Below are positions 7,153 to 12,501 of a stretch of DNA of 13,419 nt, piece by piece. The notes beneath the pieces are model-generated. The model ran no database searches and was not told the DNA's origin. It saw only the letters and a list, made by a program, of their open reading frames with translations. The stretch is taken from NCBI GenBank assembly GCA_019113125.1, contig DXIA01000075.1, positions 1 through 13,419 on the forward strand. Reading direction: 5' to 3'. Position 1 is the first letter of the stretch. Each line of letters opens with the position of its first letter. Source of the stretch: Candidatus Pygmaiobacter gallistercoris (GTDB taxonomy: Bacteria > Bacillota > Clostridia > Oscillospirales > Ruminococcaceae). Made by a program: the position numbers and the translations under genes.

Positions 7153-7737
7153 CTATCTGTGGTTGACGGCGCTGGTTCCACGCTCCACCAGATAGGTGGC
7201 CTCGAGATCCGCCATATGCAGTTTCACCGCGAGGGGATATACTCGATAGGCCTCGCTGATCGCAAAGCTGCCGCCCCGGACTGCGTCGTCAAAACCGCCC
7301 ATATGCCACCGGATGGCCATTGCCTCGACAGGCTTGAGCCGGACAAACCGCTCGATCAGATAGACGCTCTTCTCCCCGTGGCCATAGGGAAACGCATCGG
7401 CGACCGAGTAGCTCGGCACCCGCTCCCAGGCGCCGGTCTCCTCGTTCTTGACATTCCGAAAACCGGGCTTATAGAAGTTTGCCTTGCATAGATCATGCAG
7501 CAGACCACAGATGGCAAAGCTCTCCGGATTCTCCCCCTCGACGAAAAAACGCTGGGTGAGGACCCGGTAGACATTGACGCTGTGCATGACCAGACCGCCC
7601 TCACAGGCCCCGTGAAACCGGGTGCTGGCAGGGGCGGTGAAGAAATCGGTCGTCTGCATCCAGTTGAGAAGGGCCTGTGCGCCCTCCCGGTGGATCTGCT
7701 CTTCAAAGATCCGGATAAATTCTTCTTTGTAATCCAT
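7153..7737 (-). CDS. HD-domain phosphohydrolase, function unassigned
   Basis: This 194-residue protein has the metal-binding pattern of the HD superfamily: His52 (GGLVMHS), the His81-Asp82 doublet (LLHDLCK), His120 (YGHGEKS), His145 (RWHMGG) and Asp177 (LHMADLEA). HD proteins are usually metal-dependent phosphohydrolases acting on nucleotides or nucleic acids. The substrate cannot be told from the sequence. Similar single-domain proteins, with an N-terminal region like FFTAPASTRFHG, occur in Firmicutes chromosomes and in phages. The start chosen is ATG at 7737. A TTG at 7743 in frame would add two residues and overlaps the stop codon of the upstream gene. The ribosome binding site is weak (GGAAA), so translational coupling to the upstream ydbC-like gene is likely. 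Both genes read leftwards into the terminator shared with trxA. Confidence 0.88.
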   Translation of the reverse strand: MDYKEEFIRIFEEQIHREGAQALLNWMQTTDFFTAPASTRFHGACEGGLVMHSVNVYRVLTQRFFVEGENPESFAICGLLHDLCKANFYKPGFRNVKNEETGAWERVPSYSVADAFPYGHGEKSVYLIERFVRLKPVEAMAIRWHMGGFDDAVRGGSFAISEAYRVYPLAVKLHMADLEATYLVERGTSAVNHR

Positions 7738-7739
7738 AG

Positions 7740-7961
7740 TCAAATTTCCATTTCCGCAAGGATTCCCTTGAGAATCGCAAGCTCATCGCGGGAAAGGGAG
7801 ATTCCCTTGCCCATCTTGGCCCCATCCGGCGCCCAGTCGCGAATATCGTACTTGGGCTCACGATCGTTCCAGCTGATCAGATTCAGCTGACGCTCCCAGC
7901 CGTTCGCGCTCTGGGAGAGAACTGCAATCCGCTCTACGATTTCGTACTTGAATTCAGCCAT
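7740..7961 (-). CDS. YdbC-like PC4-fold ssDNA-binding protein
   Basis: This 73-residue protein resembles the YdbC family of Firmicutes, small homodimeric PC4-like (transcriptional coactivator p15) proteins that bind single-stranded nucleic acid. The diagnostic part is the RQLNLISWND, REPKYDIRDWAP and KMGKGISLS segments (residues 24-57). The ATG at 7961 gives the expected MAEFKYEIVERI N-terminus. A longer reading to 8126 would run through the promoter and is not supported. The Shine-Dalgarno is imperfect (AGGACGGTG). The gene is first in a two-gene operon; its TGA stop lies two bases before the ATG of the HD-domain gene. The physiological role of bacterial YdbC proteins is unclear, with repair, transcription and recombination all possible. 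Confidence 0.85.
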   Translation of the reverse strand: MAEFKYEIVERIAVLSQSANGWERQLNLISWNDREPKYDIRDWAPDGAKMGKGISLSRDELAILKGILAEMEI

Positions 7962-8000
7962 TTCACTGCACCGTCCTGATTTGAATTTTTGACCGCAAAA

Positions 8001-8018
8001 CAGGTGCGGCCGAACCTG
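8001..8018. promoter_or_regulatory. 18-bp near-perfect palindrome at the start site of the ydbC-like operon
   Basis: CAGGTGCGGCCGAACCTG reads the same on both strands except for one mismatched pair (G8006/A8013). It covers roughly +1 to +18 of the - strand transcript predicted from the -10 box at 8026-8031. That is a typical place for a repressor operator, or for a hairpin at the 5' end of the mRNA. No regulator gene is adjacent. Confidence 0.5.
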
Positions 8019-8025
8019 CTTTCCT

Positions 8026-8054
8026 ATTTTAATGGTTTGAAAACACAATTGCAA
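8026..8054 (-). promoter_or_regulatory. SigA promoter for the ydbC-like/HD operon
   Basis: Read on the - strand, TTGCAA (8054-8049), a 17-base spacer and TAAAAT (8031-8026) form a good SigA promoter. The start site would be near 8019, leaving a leader of about 58 bases before the ATG at 7961. Confidence 0.8.
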
Positions 8055-8078
8055 GACCCGTGGGACAGAAACGAATGG

Positions 8079-8107
8079 TTGCACAGAAGAGAAAAAACAA
8101 ATACAAT
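8079..8107 (+). promoter_or_regulatory. SigA promoter for the PfkB-family kinase
   Basis: TTGCAC (8079-8084), a 17-base spacer and TACAAT (8102-8107) match the SigA consensus well. It is back to back with the ydbC-like promoter, the two -35 boxes being only 24 bases apart. Confidence 0.8.
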
Positions 8108-8149
8108 AGAGAAAAACAGGAAACACAGCGAGCCGGAGGGAGGCAAAAG

Positions 8150-9115
8150 ATGAAAGGCAAAATTTATACCGTTACCCTGAACCCCGCCTGGGATCGCACC
8201 GCGACGGTGGATCAGCTGGTGCCCGGCGGGACCAACCTGCTGCGGGAACTGCGGGCGGACGCAGGGGGCAAGGGGATCAATGTGAGCCGTGTTCTGCCGA
8301 TTTTGGGCAGGGACACCGAGGCGCTCGGGTTGTTGGGTGCCGGCGCGGGGGATCAACTGCTCACCCGGCTGCAGGAGGAGCGGATTTCCTGCGATTTTAT
8401 CCGGATTCTGCAGGATTGCCGCACCAACACCAAGATCATCGACGCCGCGCGGGGGGTTACGACCGAATTCAATGAGCCCGGGCCGAAGGTCTCTGAAAAG
8501 GAACTCCAGGCGCTCGAACAGCGGCTTTGCAGACTGCCGCAGGGAGCGGTGGCCGTCTTTGCGGGCAGCCTGCCGCCCGGTGTGCCGACCGACTGGTACG
8601 CCCATGCCGCGGCGCTGTGCAGGGCGGCCGGCGTGCGGATGATTCTGGACACCTCCGGCGCTCCGCTGCGGGAGGGGCTTGTCGGCGGGCCGGCGCTGAT
8701 CAAGCCGAACCGGGGAGAGCTGGAAACCCTCTGTGGAACGCCGCTGCAGGAGACAGAGCAGCTGATTGCGGCGATTCGGGGACTGCTGAGCAGCGAAATG
8801 CCGTTTATGGCGGTCAGCATCGGCGCAGAGGGGGCGGTATTCGTCACGGCGGCCGAGGCGGTCCTGGCGGTCCCGCCGGCGGTGCGGGCAAAGAGCACCG
8901 TCGGCGCCGGGGATACGATGACCGCGGTGCTCGCCGATTGGCTTGCCGACCAACCGGAAAACAGCCCGCCGCCGCGGGGCGAGGTTTTGGTCTCGCTGGC
9001 ATCGAGGGCGGTGGCGGCGGCGACGGCAAAGGTCCTGCGGGAGGGAACACAGCCCCCTCTGCCGACCGAAATTGCCTCGATCGCTTCCGGTGTGACCTGC
9101 CGCAAGGTTGGATAG
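8150..9115 (+). CDS. fruK: PfkB-family sugar-phosphate kinase, probably 1-phosphofructokinase
   Basis: The 321-residue protein belongs to the PfkB (ribokinase-like) family, in the branch of 1-phosphofructokinase and tagatose-6-phosphate kinase. It begins IYTVTLNPAWDRT, the N-terminal signature of that branch. GGKGINVSR (39-47), GSLPPGVP (139-146), DTSGAPL (167-173), KPNRGELE (185-192) and GAEGA (225-229) follow. The ATP/anion-hole motif TVGAGDTM (250-257) contains the catalytic base Asp255. The likely reaction is ATP-dependent phosphorylation of fructose 1-phosphate to fructose 1,6-bisphosphate. No fructose PTS gene or FruR/DeoR regulator is adjacent, so LacC-type or broader specificity cannot be excluded. 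The ATG at 8150 is favoured over upstream in-frame starts (to 8060) by the GGGAGG at 8138-8143 and by family alignment. It is monocistronic, with promoter and terminator. Confidence 0.88.
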   Translation: MKGKIYTVTLNPAWDRTATVDQLVPGGTNLLRELRADAGGKGINVSRVLPILGRDTEALGLLGAGAGDQLLTRLQEERISCDFIRILQDCRTNTKIIDAARGVTTEFNEPGPKVSEKELQALEQRLCRLPQGAVAVFAGSLPPGVPTDWYAHAAALCRAAGVRMILDTSGAPLREGLVGGPALIKPNRGELETLCGTPLQETEQLIAAIRGLLSSEMPFMAVSIGAEGAVFVTAAEAVLAVPPAVRAKSTVGAGDTMTAVLADWLADQPENSPPPRGEVLVSLASRAVAAATAKVLREGTQPPLPTEIASIASGVTCRKVG

Positions 9116-9120
9116 ACAGC

Positions 9121-9161
9121 AAAAAGGCTGCGGATTCCGTATGGAGTCCGCGGCCTTTTTT
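9121..9161 (+). terminator. Rho-independent terminator after the PfkB-family kinase
   Basis: An 18-bp stem with two G-U pairs (9121-9138 with 9143-9160) and a GTAT loop is followed by T through 9161. It starts 5 bases after the stop codon. Confidence 0.93.
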
Positions 9162-9165
9162 GAAC

Positions 9166-9199
9166 AAAAAAGCGGGGCAAAGGTTTTCCTTTGCCCCGC
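9166..9199 (-). terminator. Rho-independent terminator after the tRNA genes
   Basis: A perfect 12-bp stem (9172-9183 with 9188-9199) has a 4-base loop. On the - strand it is followed by six T (complement of 9166-9171). It begins only 2 bases beyond the encoded CCA of tRNA-Pro and faces the kinase terminator head on. Confidence 0.92.
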
Positions 9200-9201
9200 C
9201 G

Positions 9202-9277
9202 TGGTCGGAGTAGGGAGACTTGAACTCCCGGCCTCTTGGTCCCGAACCAAGCGCGCTACCAGCTGCGCTATACCCCG
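9202..9277 (-). tRNA. tRNA-Pro (anticodon CGG)
   Basis: On the - strand a 76-base cloverleaf can be drawn. The 7-bp acceptor stem pairs CGGGGTA with TACTCCG (one G-U), with discriminator A and an encoded CCA (9204-9202). The D arm contains GCGC-AGCTGGTA-GCGC. The anticodon stem CTTGG/CCAAG encloses the loop TTCGGGA, and the T arm contains GTTCAAG. Positions 34-36 are CGG, which reads the CCG proline codon. G37 agrees with proline tRNAs. Confidence 0.95.
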
Positions 9278-9281
9278 AAAC

Positions 9282-9309
9282 AAAAGGCAGCAGAGATTTG
9301 ACTGCTGCC
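9282..9309 (-). terminator. Inter-tRNA hairpin with short T-run
   Basis: Between the two tRNA genes, an 8-bp stem (GGCAGCAG pairing with CTGCTGCC, 9286-9293 and 9302-9309) is followed on the - strand by only four T. No promoter fits between it and tRNA-Pro, so it is more likely a partial terminator or a processing element than a full stop. Confidence 0.5.
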
Positions 9310-9314
9310 GATGT

Positions 9315-9388
9315 TGGTTGCGGAAGAAGGATTCGAACCCTCACAAACAGAGTCAGAGTCTGCCGTGCTACCTTTACACAATTCCGCA
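9315..9388 (-). tRNA. tRNA-Gln (anticodon CTG)
   Basis: On the - strand a 74-base cloverleaf can be drawn. Acceptor TGCGGAA pairs with TTCCGCA, with discriminator A and encoded CCA (9317-9315). The first base U facing A72 is typical of glutamine tRNAs. The anticodon stem GCAGA/TCTGT encloses CTCTGAC, so the anticodon is CTG, reading CAG. The T arm is GAGGG-TTCGAAT-CCTTC. Confidence 0.95.
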
Positions 9389-9400
9389 ACGTGCTTGATT

Positions 9401-9429
9401 ATTATACCGCCCGACAAAAAGTTTGTCAA
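9401..9429 (-). promoter_or_regulatory. Consensus SigA promoter of the tRNA operon
   Basis: On the - strand TTGACA (9429-9424), a spacer of exactly 17 bases and TATAAT (9406-9401) match the consensus perfectly. Just upstream lie two A/T tracts (9441-9447 and 9452-9457) 11 bases apart, as expected of an UP element on a strong stable-RNA promoter. The start site would be a few bases before tRNA-Gln. Confidence 0.93.
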
Positions 9430-9497
9430 CACCAAATCACAAAAAAATTCCAAAAAATTTCTGTAATTCCGACGAGGAGAAAACAGTGCGGATTGTA

Positions 9498-9526
9498 TTG
9501 ACAAACAAACCGGGAAAGAATACTCT
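9498..9526 (+). promoter_or_regulatory. SigA promoter for pfkA
   Basis: TTGACA (9498-9503), a 17-base spacer and TACTCT (9521-9526) form the promoter. The -35 is perfect and the -10 is weaker. It is divergent from the tRNA promoter and lies 58 bases upstream of the pfkA start. Confidence 0.7.
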
Positions 9527-9584
9527 AAAAAGTAATAAGGGATGCGCCCGCAGATCAAGGGGCGAACACACAGGAGGGAAAAAG

Positions 9585-10661
9585 ATGACAAAGCGCGTAG
9601 GAATTCTCACCTCGGGCGGCGACTGCCCGGGCCTGAATGCGACCATCCGCGGAGCTGCCAAGGCACTGTATGAGCAGCTGGGCTCAGATGTCGAGATTGT
9701 CGGTATTCGGGACGGATACTCCGGCCTGATCACCGGGGACTGGCATGAGATGAAACAGAGCGATTTTTCCGGGATCCTGACCCAGGGCGGCACGATTCTC
9801 GGCACCAAGCGCACCCCCTTTAAGATGATGAAGGTCATCGAGGAGGATAAGGTGGACAAGGTCGCCGAGATGAAGAAGACCTATAAAAAGGCAAAGCTCG
9901 ATTGTCTGCTCTGTCTGGGAGGAAACGGAACCCACAAGACCGCGAACCTCCTCTCGGAAGAGGGAATGAATATCATCGGGCTGCCCAAGACGATCGACAA
10001 TGATATCTGGGGAACCGATGTGACCTTCGGATTTCACACCGCGGTGGATATCGCCACCGAGGTCATTGACCGGATCCACACCACCGCCTCCAGCCACCGC
10101 CGGGTGATGGTCATCGAGCTGATGGGCAACAAGGCAGGCTGGCTGACCCTTTACAGCGGCATTGCCGGCGGCGCGGACATCATCCTGATCCCCGAGATGC
10201 CCTATGACATGGACAATGTCATCAAGGCGATCGAGAAACGCAATGCCCGTGGCCGGACTTTCTCGATCCTCGCGGTGGCGGAGGGCGCCTATGACAAACA
10301 AGAGGCAAAGATGAAGAAAAAGGAGCGGGCGGCTGCTCGCGCGGCTGCCGGCATCAAGACCGCGACCAACCGAATCGCCGAGGACATTGAGCGGATCACC
10401 GGGTTCGAGACGCGGGTCTGTGTGCCGGGCCATATGCAGCGCGGCGGCACCCCCTCGGCCTATGACCGGGTGCTGGCGACCCAGTTCGGCGCCTATGCGG
10501 CGAAACTGGTGGCAGAGGACAAGTACGGTGTTGCGGTCGCAATGGTCAACGGGGTTGTGACCGACAATCCGCTGTCCGAGGTCGCGGGCAAGACCAAACT
10601 GGTTCCGCCGGACTGCGCGATGGTGGAGCTCGCACGCAGCATGGGCGTTTCGCTGGGCTAA
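9585..10661 (+). CDS. pfkA: 6-phosphofructokinase, group III-like
   Basis: This enzyme phosphorylates fructose 6-phosphate to fructose 1,6-bisphosphate, the committed step of glycolysis. The 358 residues contain GGDCPGLNA (11-19), GGNGTHKTA (112-120), PKTIDND (134-140, catalytic base Asp138), MGNKAGWLTL (180-189), GGADIILIPE and a GHMQRGGTPSAYDR stretch near the C-terminus. An insertion rich in Lys, Arg and Ala lies before the last part. ATP-specific enzymes normally have GGDGS and PGTIDND, while pyrophosphate enzymes have GGDD and PKTIDND. Here the loop is glycine-type (GGNG) but lysine precedes TIDND. As far as I recall this fits the group III (mixed-substrate) clade of Clostridia and Actinobacteria, so the phosphoryl donor is uncertain. 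The ATG at 9585 follows AGGAGG (9572-9577) by seven bases; the upstream reading to 9423 is untranslated leader. Confidence 0.95.
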   Translation: MTKRVGILTSGGDCPGLNATIRGAAKALYEQLGSDVEIVGIRDGYSGLITGDWHEMKQSDFSGILTQGGTILGTKRTPFKMMKVIEEDKVDKVAEMKKTYKKAKLDCLLCLGGNGTHKTANLLSEEGMNIIGLPKTIDNDIWGTDVTFGFHTAVDIATEVIDRIHTTASSHRRVMVIELMGNKAGWLTLYSGIAGGADIILIPEMPYDMDNVIKAIEKRNARGRTFSILAVAEGAYDKQEAKMKKKERAAARAAAGIKTATNRIAEDIERITGFETRVCVPGHMQRGGTPSAYDRVLATQFGAYAAKLVAEDKYGVAVAMVNGVVTDNPLSEVAGKTKLVPPDCAMVELARSMGVSLG

Positions 10662-10679
10662 AATTTCAAATGGGTTATC

Positions 10680-10714
10680 GGGGCGGGCCGCGGGGCTCGC
10701 CCCTTTTGCTTTTT
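10680..10714 (+). terminator. Rho-independent terminator after pfkA
   Basis: A 10-bp GC stem with one G-U pair (10680-10689 with 10694-10703) and a 4-base loop are followed by TTTTGCTTTTT. Confidence 0.92.
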
Positions 10715-10768
10715 GAACAAAGCATTGAATAAATATAAAAAATAATTGAAAAAAAACTCTTTTCCCGG

Positions 10769-10798
10769 TTGACAAACCCATCCCGATGTGGTTAAAAT
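10769..10798 (+). promoter_or_regulatory. SigA promoter for the ABC importer operon
   Basis: TTGACA (10769-10774), an 18-base spacer and TAAAAT (10793-10798) form a strong promoter. The start site would be near 10805, directly before the palindromic leader. Confidence 0.8.
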
Positions 10799-10809
10799 TA
10801 AGGATGTTT

Positions 10810-10845
10810 CGGTTTGTCCCGATCCGGGACGAAAAACCGGTTTTT
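10810..10845 (+). promoter_or_regulatory. Palindromic leader: operator or attenuator-like hairpin
   Basis: Just after the predicted start site are two adjacent palindromes: GTCCCGATCCGGGAC (10816-10830, arms of 6 around ATC) and AAAAACCGGTTTTT (10832-10845, perfect). CGGTTT at 10810-10815 can also pair with AAACCG at 10834-10839, extending the first hairpin to 12 bp with a 3-base bulge, and five T follow. The segment could bind a repressor as DNA or act as an attenuator in RNA. Sequence alone does not decide. Confidence 0.55.
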
Positions 10846-10870
10846 CACAAGAAAAAAAGGGGAGAAGAGA

Positions 10871-12397
10871 ATGAAAAAGATTCTGGCAGTTTTGCTGGCA
10901 GCCGCAATGGCGCTTTCGCTTGTGGCCTGCGGCGGCGATTCTTCTGCTGCCTCGGACGGGCCGCGGACCTCGATGGTCTACGGTATGAGCGCCGAGCCCA
11001 GCACGCTGGACCCGATGAATGTGGCCAGCATGAACACCTTTACCGTTACCTACGCGCTGTATGACACCCTGACCGTCTCGGACGGCAACGGCAGCTACAA
11101 GCCCTACCTGTGTGATGATATCCAGGTTTCGGAGGACGGCCTGACCTATACCATCACCCTGAACAAAGAGGTCAAGTTCCAGGACGGCAGCACCCTCACC
11201 ACCGAGGACATCGCCTATTCGATTCAGCGGACCATCGACGCCGGCTGGGCGTTTGATATGACCCTCTGCATCGACAGCGTTGAGGTGGTGGATGAGCACA
11301 CCGTCGTGCTGCATCTGAACACCCCGTTCGGCGGCATGCTGGGCTCCCTCGCTTCGCCCTTCTTCTCGATCATGAGCAAGGCGTACTGCGAGGCGCACAG
11401 CGACGAGGAGATTGCCCGCGCGCCGATGGGCACCGGCGCCTACAAGCTGGTCGAGTGGGTCTCGGGCGATCACATCACCCTCGAGGCGAATGAGGACTAT
11501 TTCGCTGGTGCGCCGCAGATCAAGACCATCACCCTGCGCCCCTACACCGATAAGAACACCGGCCTGATCGCATTGGAGGCCGGCGAGCTGGATGCGTTCC
11601 TGAACATCAACCCCAGCGATATCCCGACCGTTGAGTCGAATCCGGATCTGGCACTCTACAGCTGCGATGCGGCCAGCGTGCTGAGCCTGAACATGAACAT
11701 CGAGGATGAGGTCCTCTCCAACGAGCTGGTTCGCAAGGCGATCTTTGCCGCCGTCAACAAGGACGACATCATCGTGGGCGCGCTGGAGGGCATCGGCACC
11801 CCGGCGAACTCCCCGATCCCGACCGTCTGCGCCGGCTATTCCGCCGACACCCCGGGCAGCGAGTATGACCCCGAGGCCGCGAAGGAGTATCTGAAGGAGG
11901 CCGGTTATGAGAACGGTCTCTCCCTGACCCTCTGCCTCAAGGAGGACACCACCAACCAGAAGGTCGCCCAGATTCTCAAGTCCCAGCTGGCTGAGGTCGG
12001 CATCGACGTCACCATCGAGATCATGGAGGGCGGCACCTATACCAATGCGGTTTACTCCAACGGCGATTATCAGATGACCATCGGCGCCTGGTCCGCGATG
12101 TTCCTGGACGCCTATTCGGTCATGTACAGCCAGTTCCACAAGGACTGCTACGGCAGCACCGGCAACATCACCCACGTCACCACCGACGAGCTGAGCAACC
12201 TGCTGGATGCCGCGGCCGAGGCCAACGATGACCAGAAGGTCGCCGCCTACGACGCGGCCTGCGCCAACATCCTCGAGCATGCCTATCAGCTGCCGCTGGT
12301 CTATCAGCAGACCACCATCACCACCAATGCGGCGCTCAAGGGCGTCGAGGCGAACCCGATGGGCGTGTACATGCTGCGGGACTTCTATTTTGAATAA
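10871..12397 (+). CDS. Family 5 ABC solute-binding lipoprotein (peptide/nickel type)
   Basis: This is the extracellular binding protein of an Opp/Dpp/Nik-type importer. The 508-residue protein starts with a lipoprotein signal peptide: MKK, a hydrophobic stretch and the lipobox LVAC, with Cys20 as the lipidated residue. The family 5 signature is clear around residues 77-120 (KPYLCDDIQVSEDGLTYTITL, then KFQDGSTLTTEDIAYSI). Further family features are GTGAYKLVEW and a C-terminal half with KVAQILKSQLAEVGIDV. Family 5 proteins carry oligopeptides, dipeptides, nickel, haem or opines, so the ligand cannot be named. The ATG at 10871 has GGGGAG (10859-10864) six bases upstream and is the only start giving a proper signal peptide. 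It is first in an operon with the permease, and a hairpin between them probably keeps the binding protein in excess. Confidence 0.93.
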   Translation: MKKILAVLLAAAMALSLVACGGDSSAASDGPRTSMVYGMSAEPSTLDPMNVASMNTFTVTYALYDTLTVSDGNGSYKPYLCDDIQVSEDGLTYTITLNKEVKFQDGSTLTTEDIAYSIQRTIDAGWAFDMTLCIDSVEVVDEHTVVLHLNTPFGGMLGSLASPFFSIMSKAYCEAHSDEEIARAPMGTGAYKLVEWVSGDHITLEANEDYFAGAPQIKTITLRPYTDKNTGLIALEAGELDAFLNINPSDIPTVESNPDLALYSCDAASVLSLNMNIEDEVLSNELVRKAIFAAVNKDDIIVGALEGIGTPANSPIPTVCAGYSADTPGSEYDPEAAKEYLKEAGYENGLSLTLCLKEDTTNQKVAQILKSQLAEVGIDVTIEIMEGGTYTNAVYSNGDYQMTIGAWSAMFLDAYSVMYSQFHKDCYGSTGNITHVTTDELSNLLDAAAEANDDQKVAAYDAACANILEHAYQLPLVYQQTTITTNAALKGVEANPMGVYMLRDFYFE

Positions 12398-12429
12398 TCA
12401 GGGGGCAAACGTCTCCTGATCTCCCTGAG

Positions 12430-12466
12430 GGGGCGGAGGACGACCTCCGCCCCTTCTTTTCCTTTT
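12430..12466 (+). terminator. Intercistronic hairpin, probably a partial terminator
   Basis: A perfect 10-bp GC stem (12430-12439 with 12444-12453) with an ACGA loop is followed by a T-rich tract interrupted by C (12454-12466). It lies between the binding-protein gene and the permease gene; no separate promoter is evident before the permease, so some read-through is expected. Confidence 0.8.
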
Positions 12467-12501
12467 CCCCGATCGAACAATATTTTAGGAGGTAGATGCT
12501 G

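Noticed and set aside
7962..8126. N-terminal extension of the ydbC-like gene to 8126
   Set aside because: It would run through the -10 and -35 boxes and the palindrome, and the family N-terminus begins at the ATG at 7961.
9023..9033. Tandem GGCGGC-type runs that could suggest repeats
   Set aside because: They are local GC-rich codons for Ala and Gly in the kinase gene. No CRISPR array, insertion sequence ends or long direct repeats were seen anywhere in the window.
9423..9584. N-terminal extension of pfkA
   Set aside because: The region holds the pfkA promoter and leader; AGGAGG and family alignment place the start at 9585.
10814..10870. N-terminal extension of the solute-binding protein
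   Set aside because: It would place a charged stretch before the signal peptide and include the palindromic leader; the ATG at 10871 has its own ribosome binding site.
10658..12280. 540-codon open frame on the - strand across the solute-binding protein
   Set aside because: The opposite strand encodes a clear family 5 lipoprotein; the antisense product is a Val/Gly/Asp-rich shadow and crosses the promoter and the pfkA terminator.
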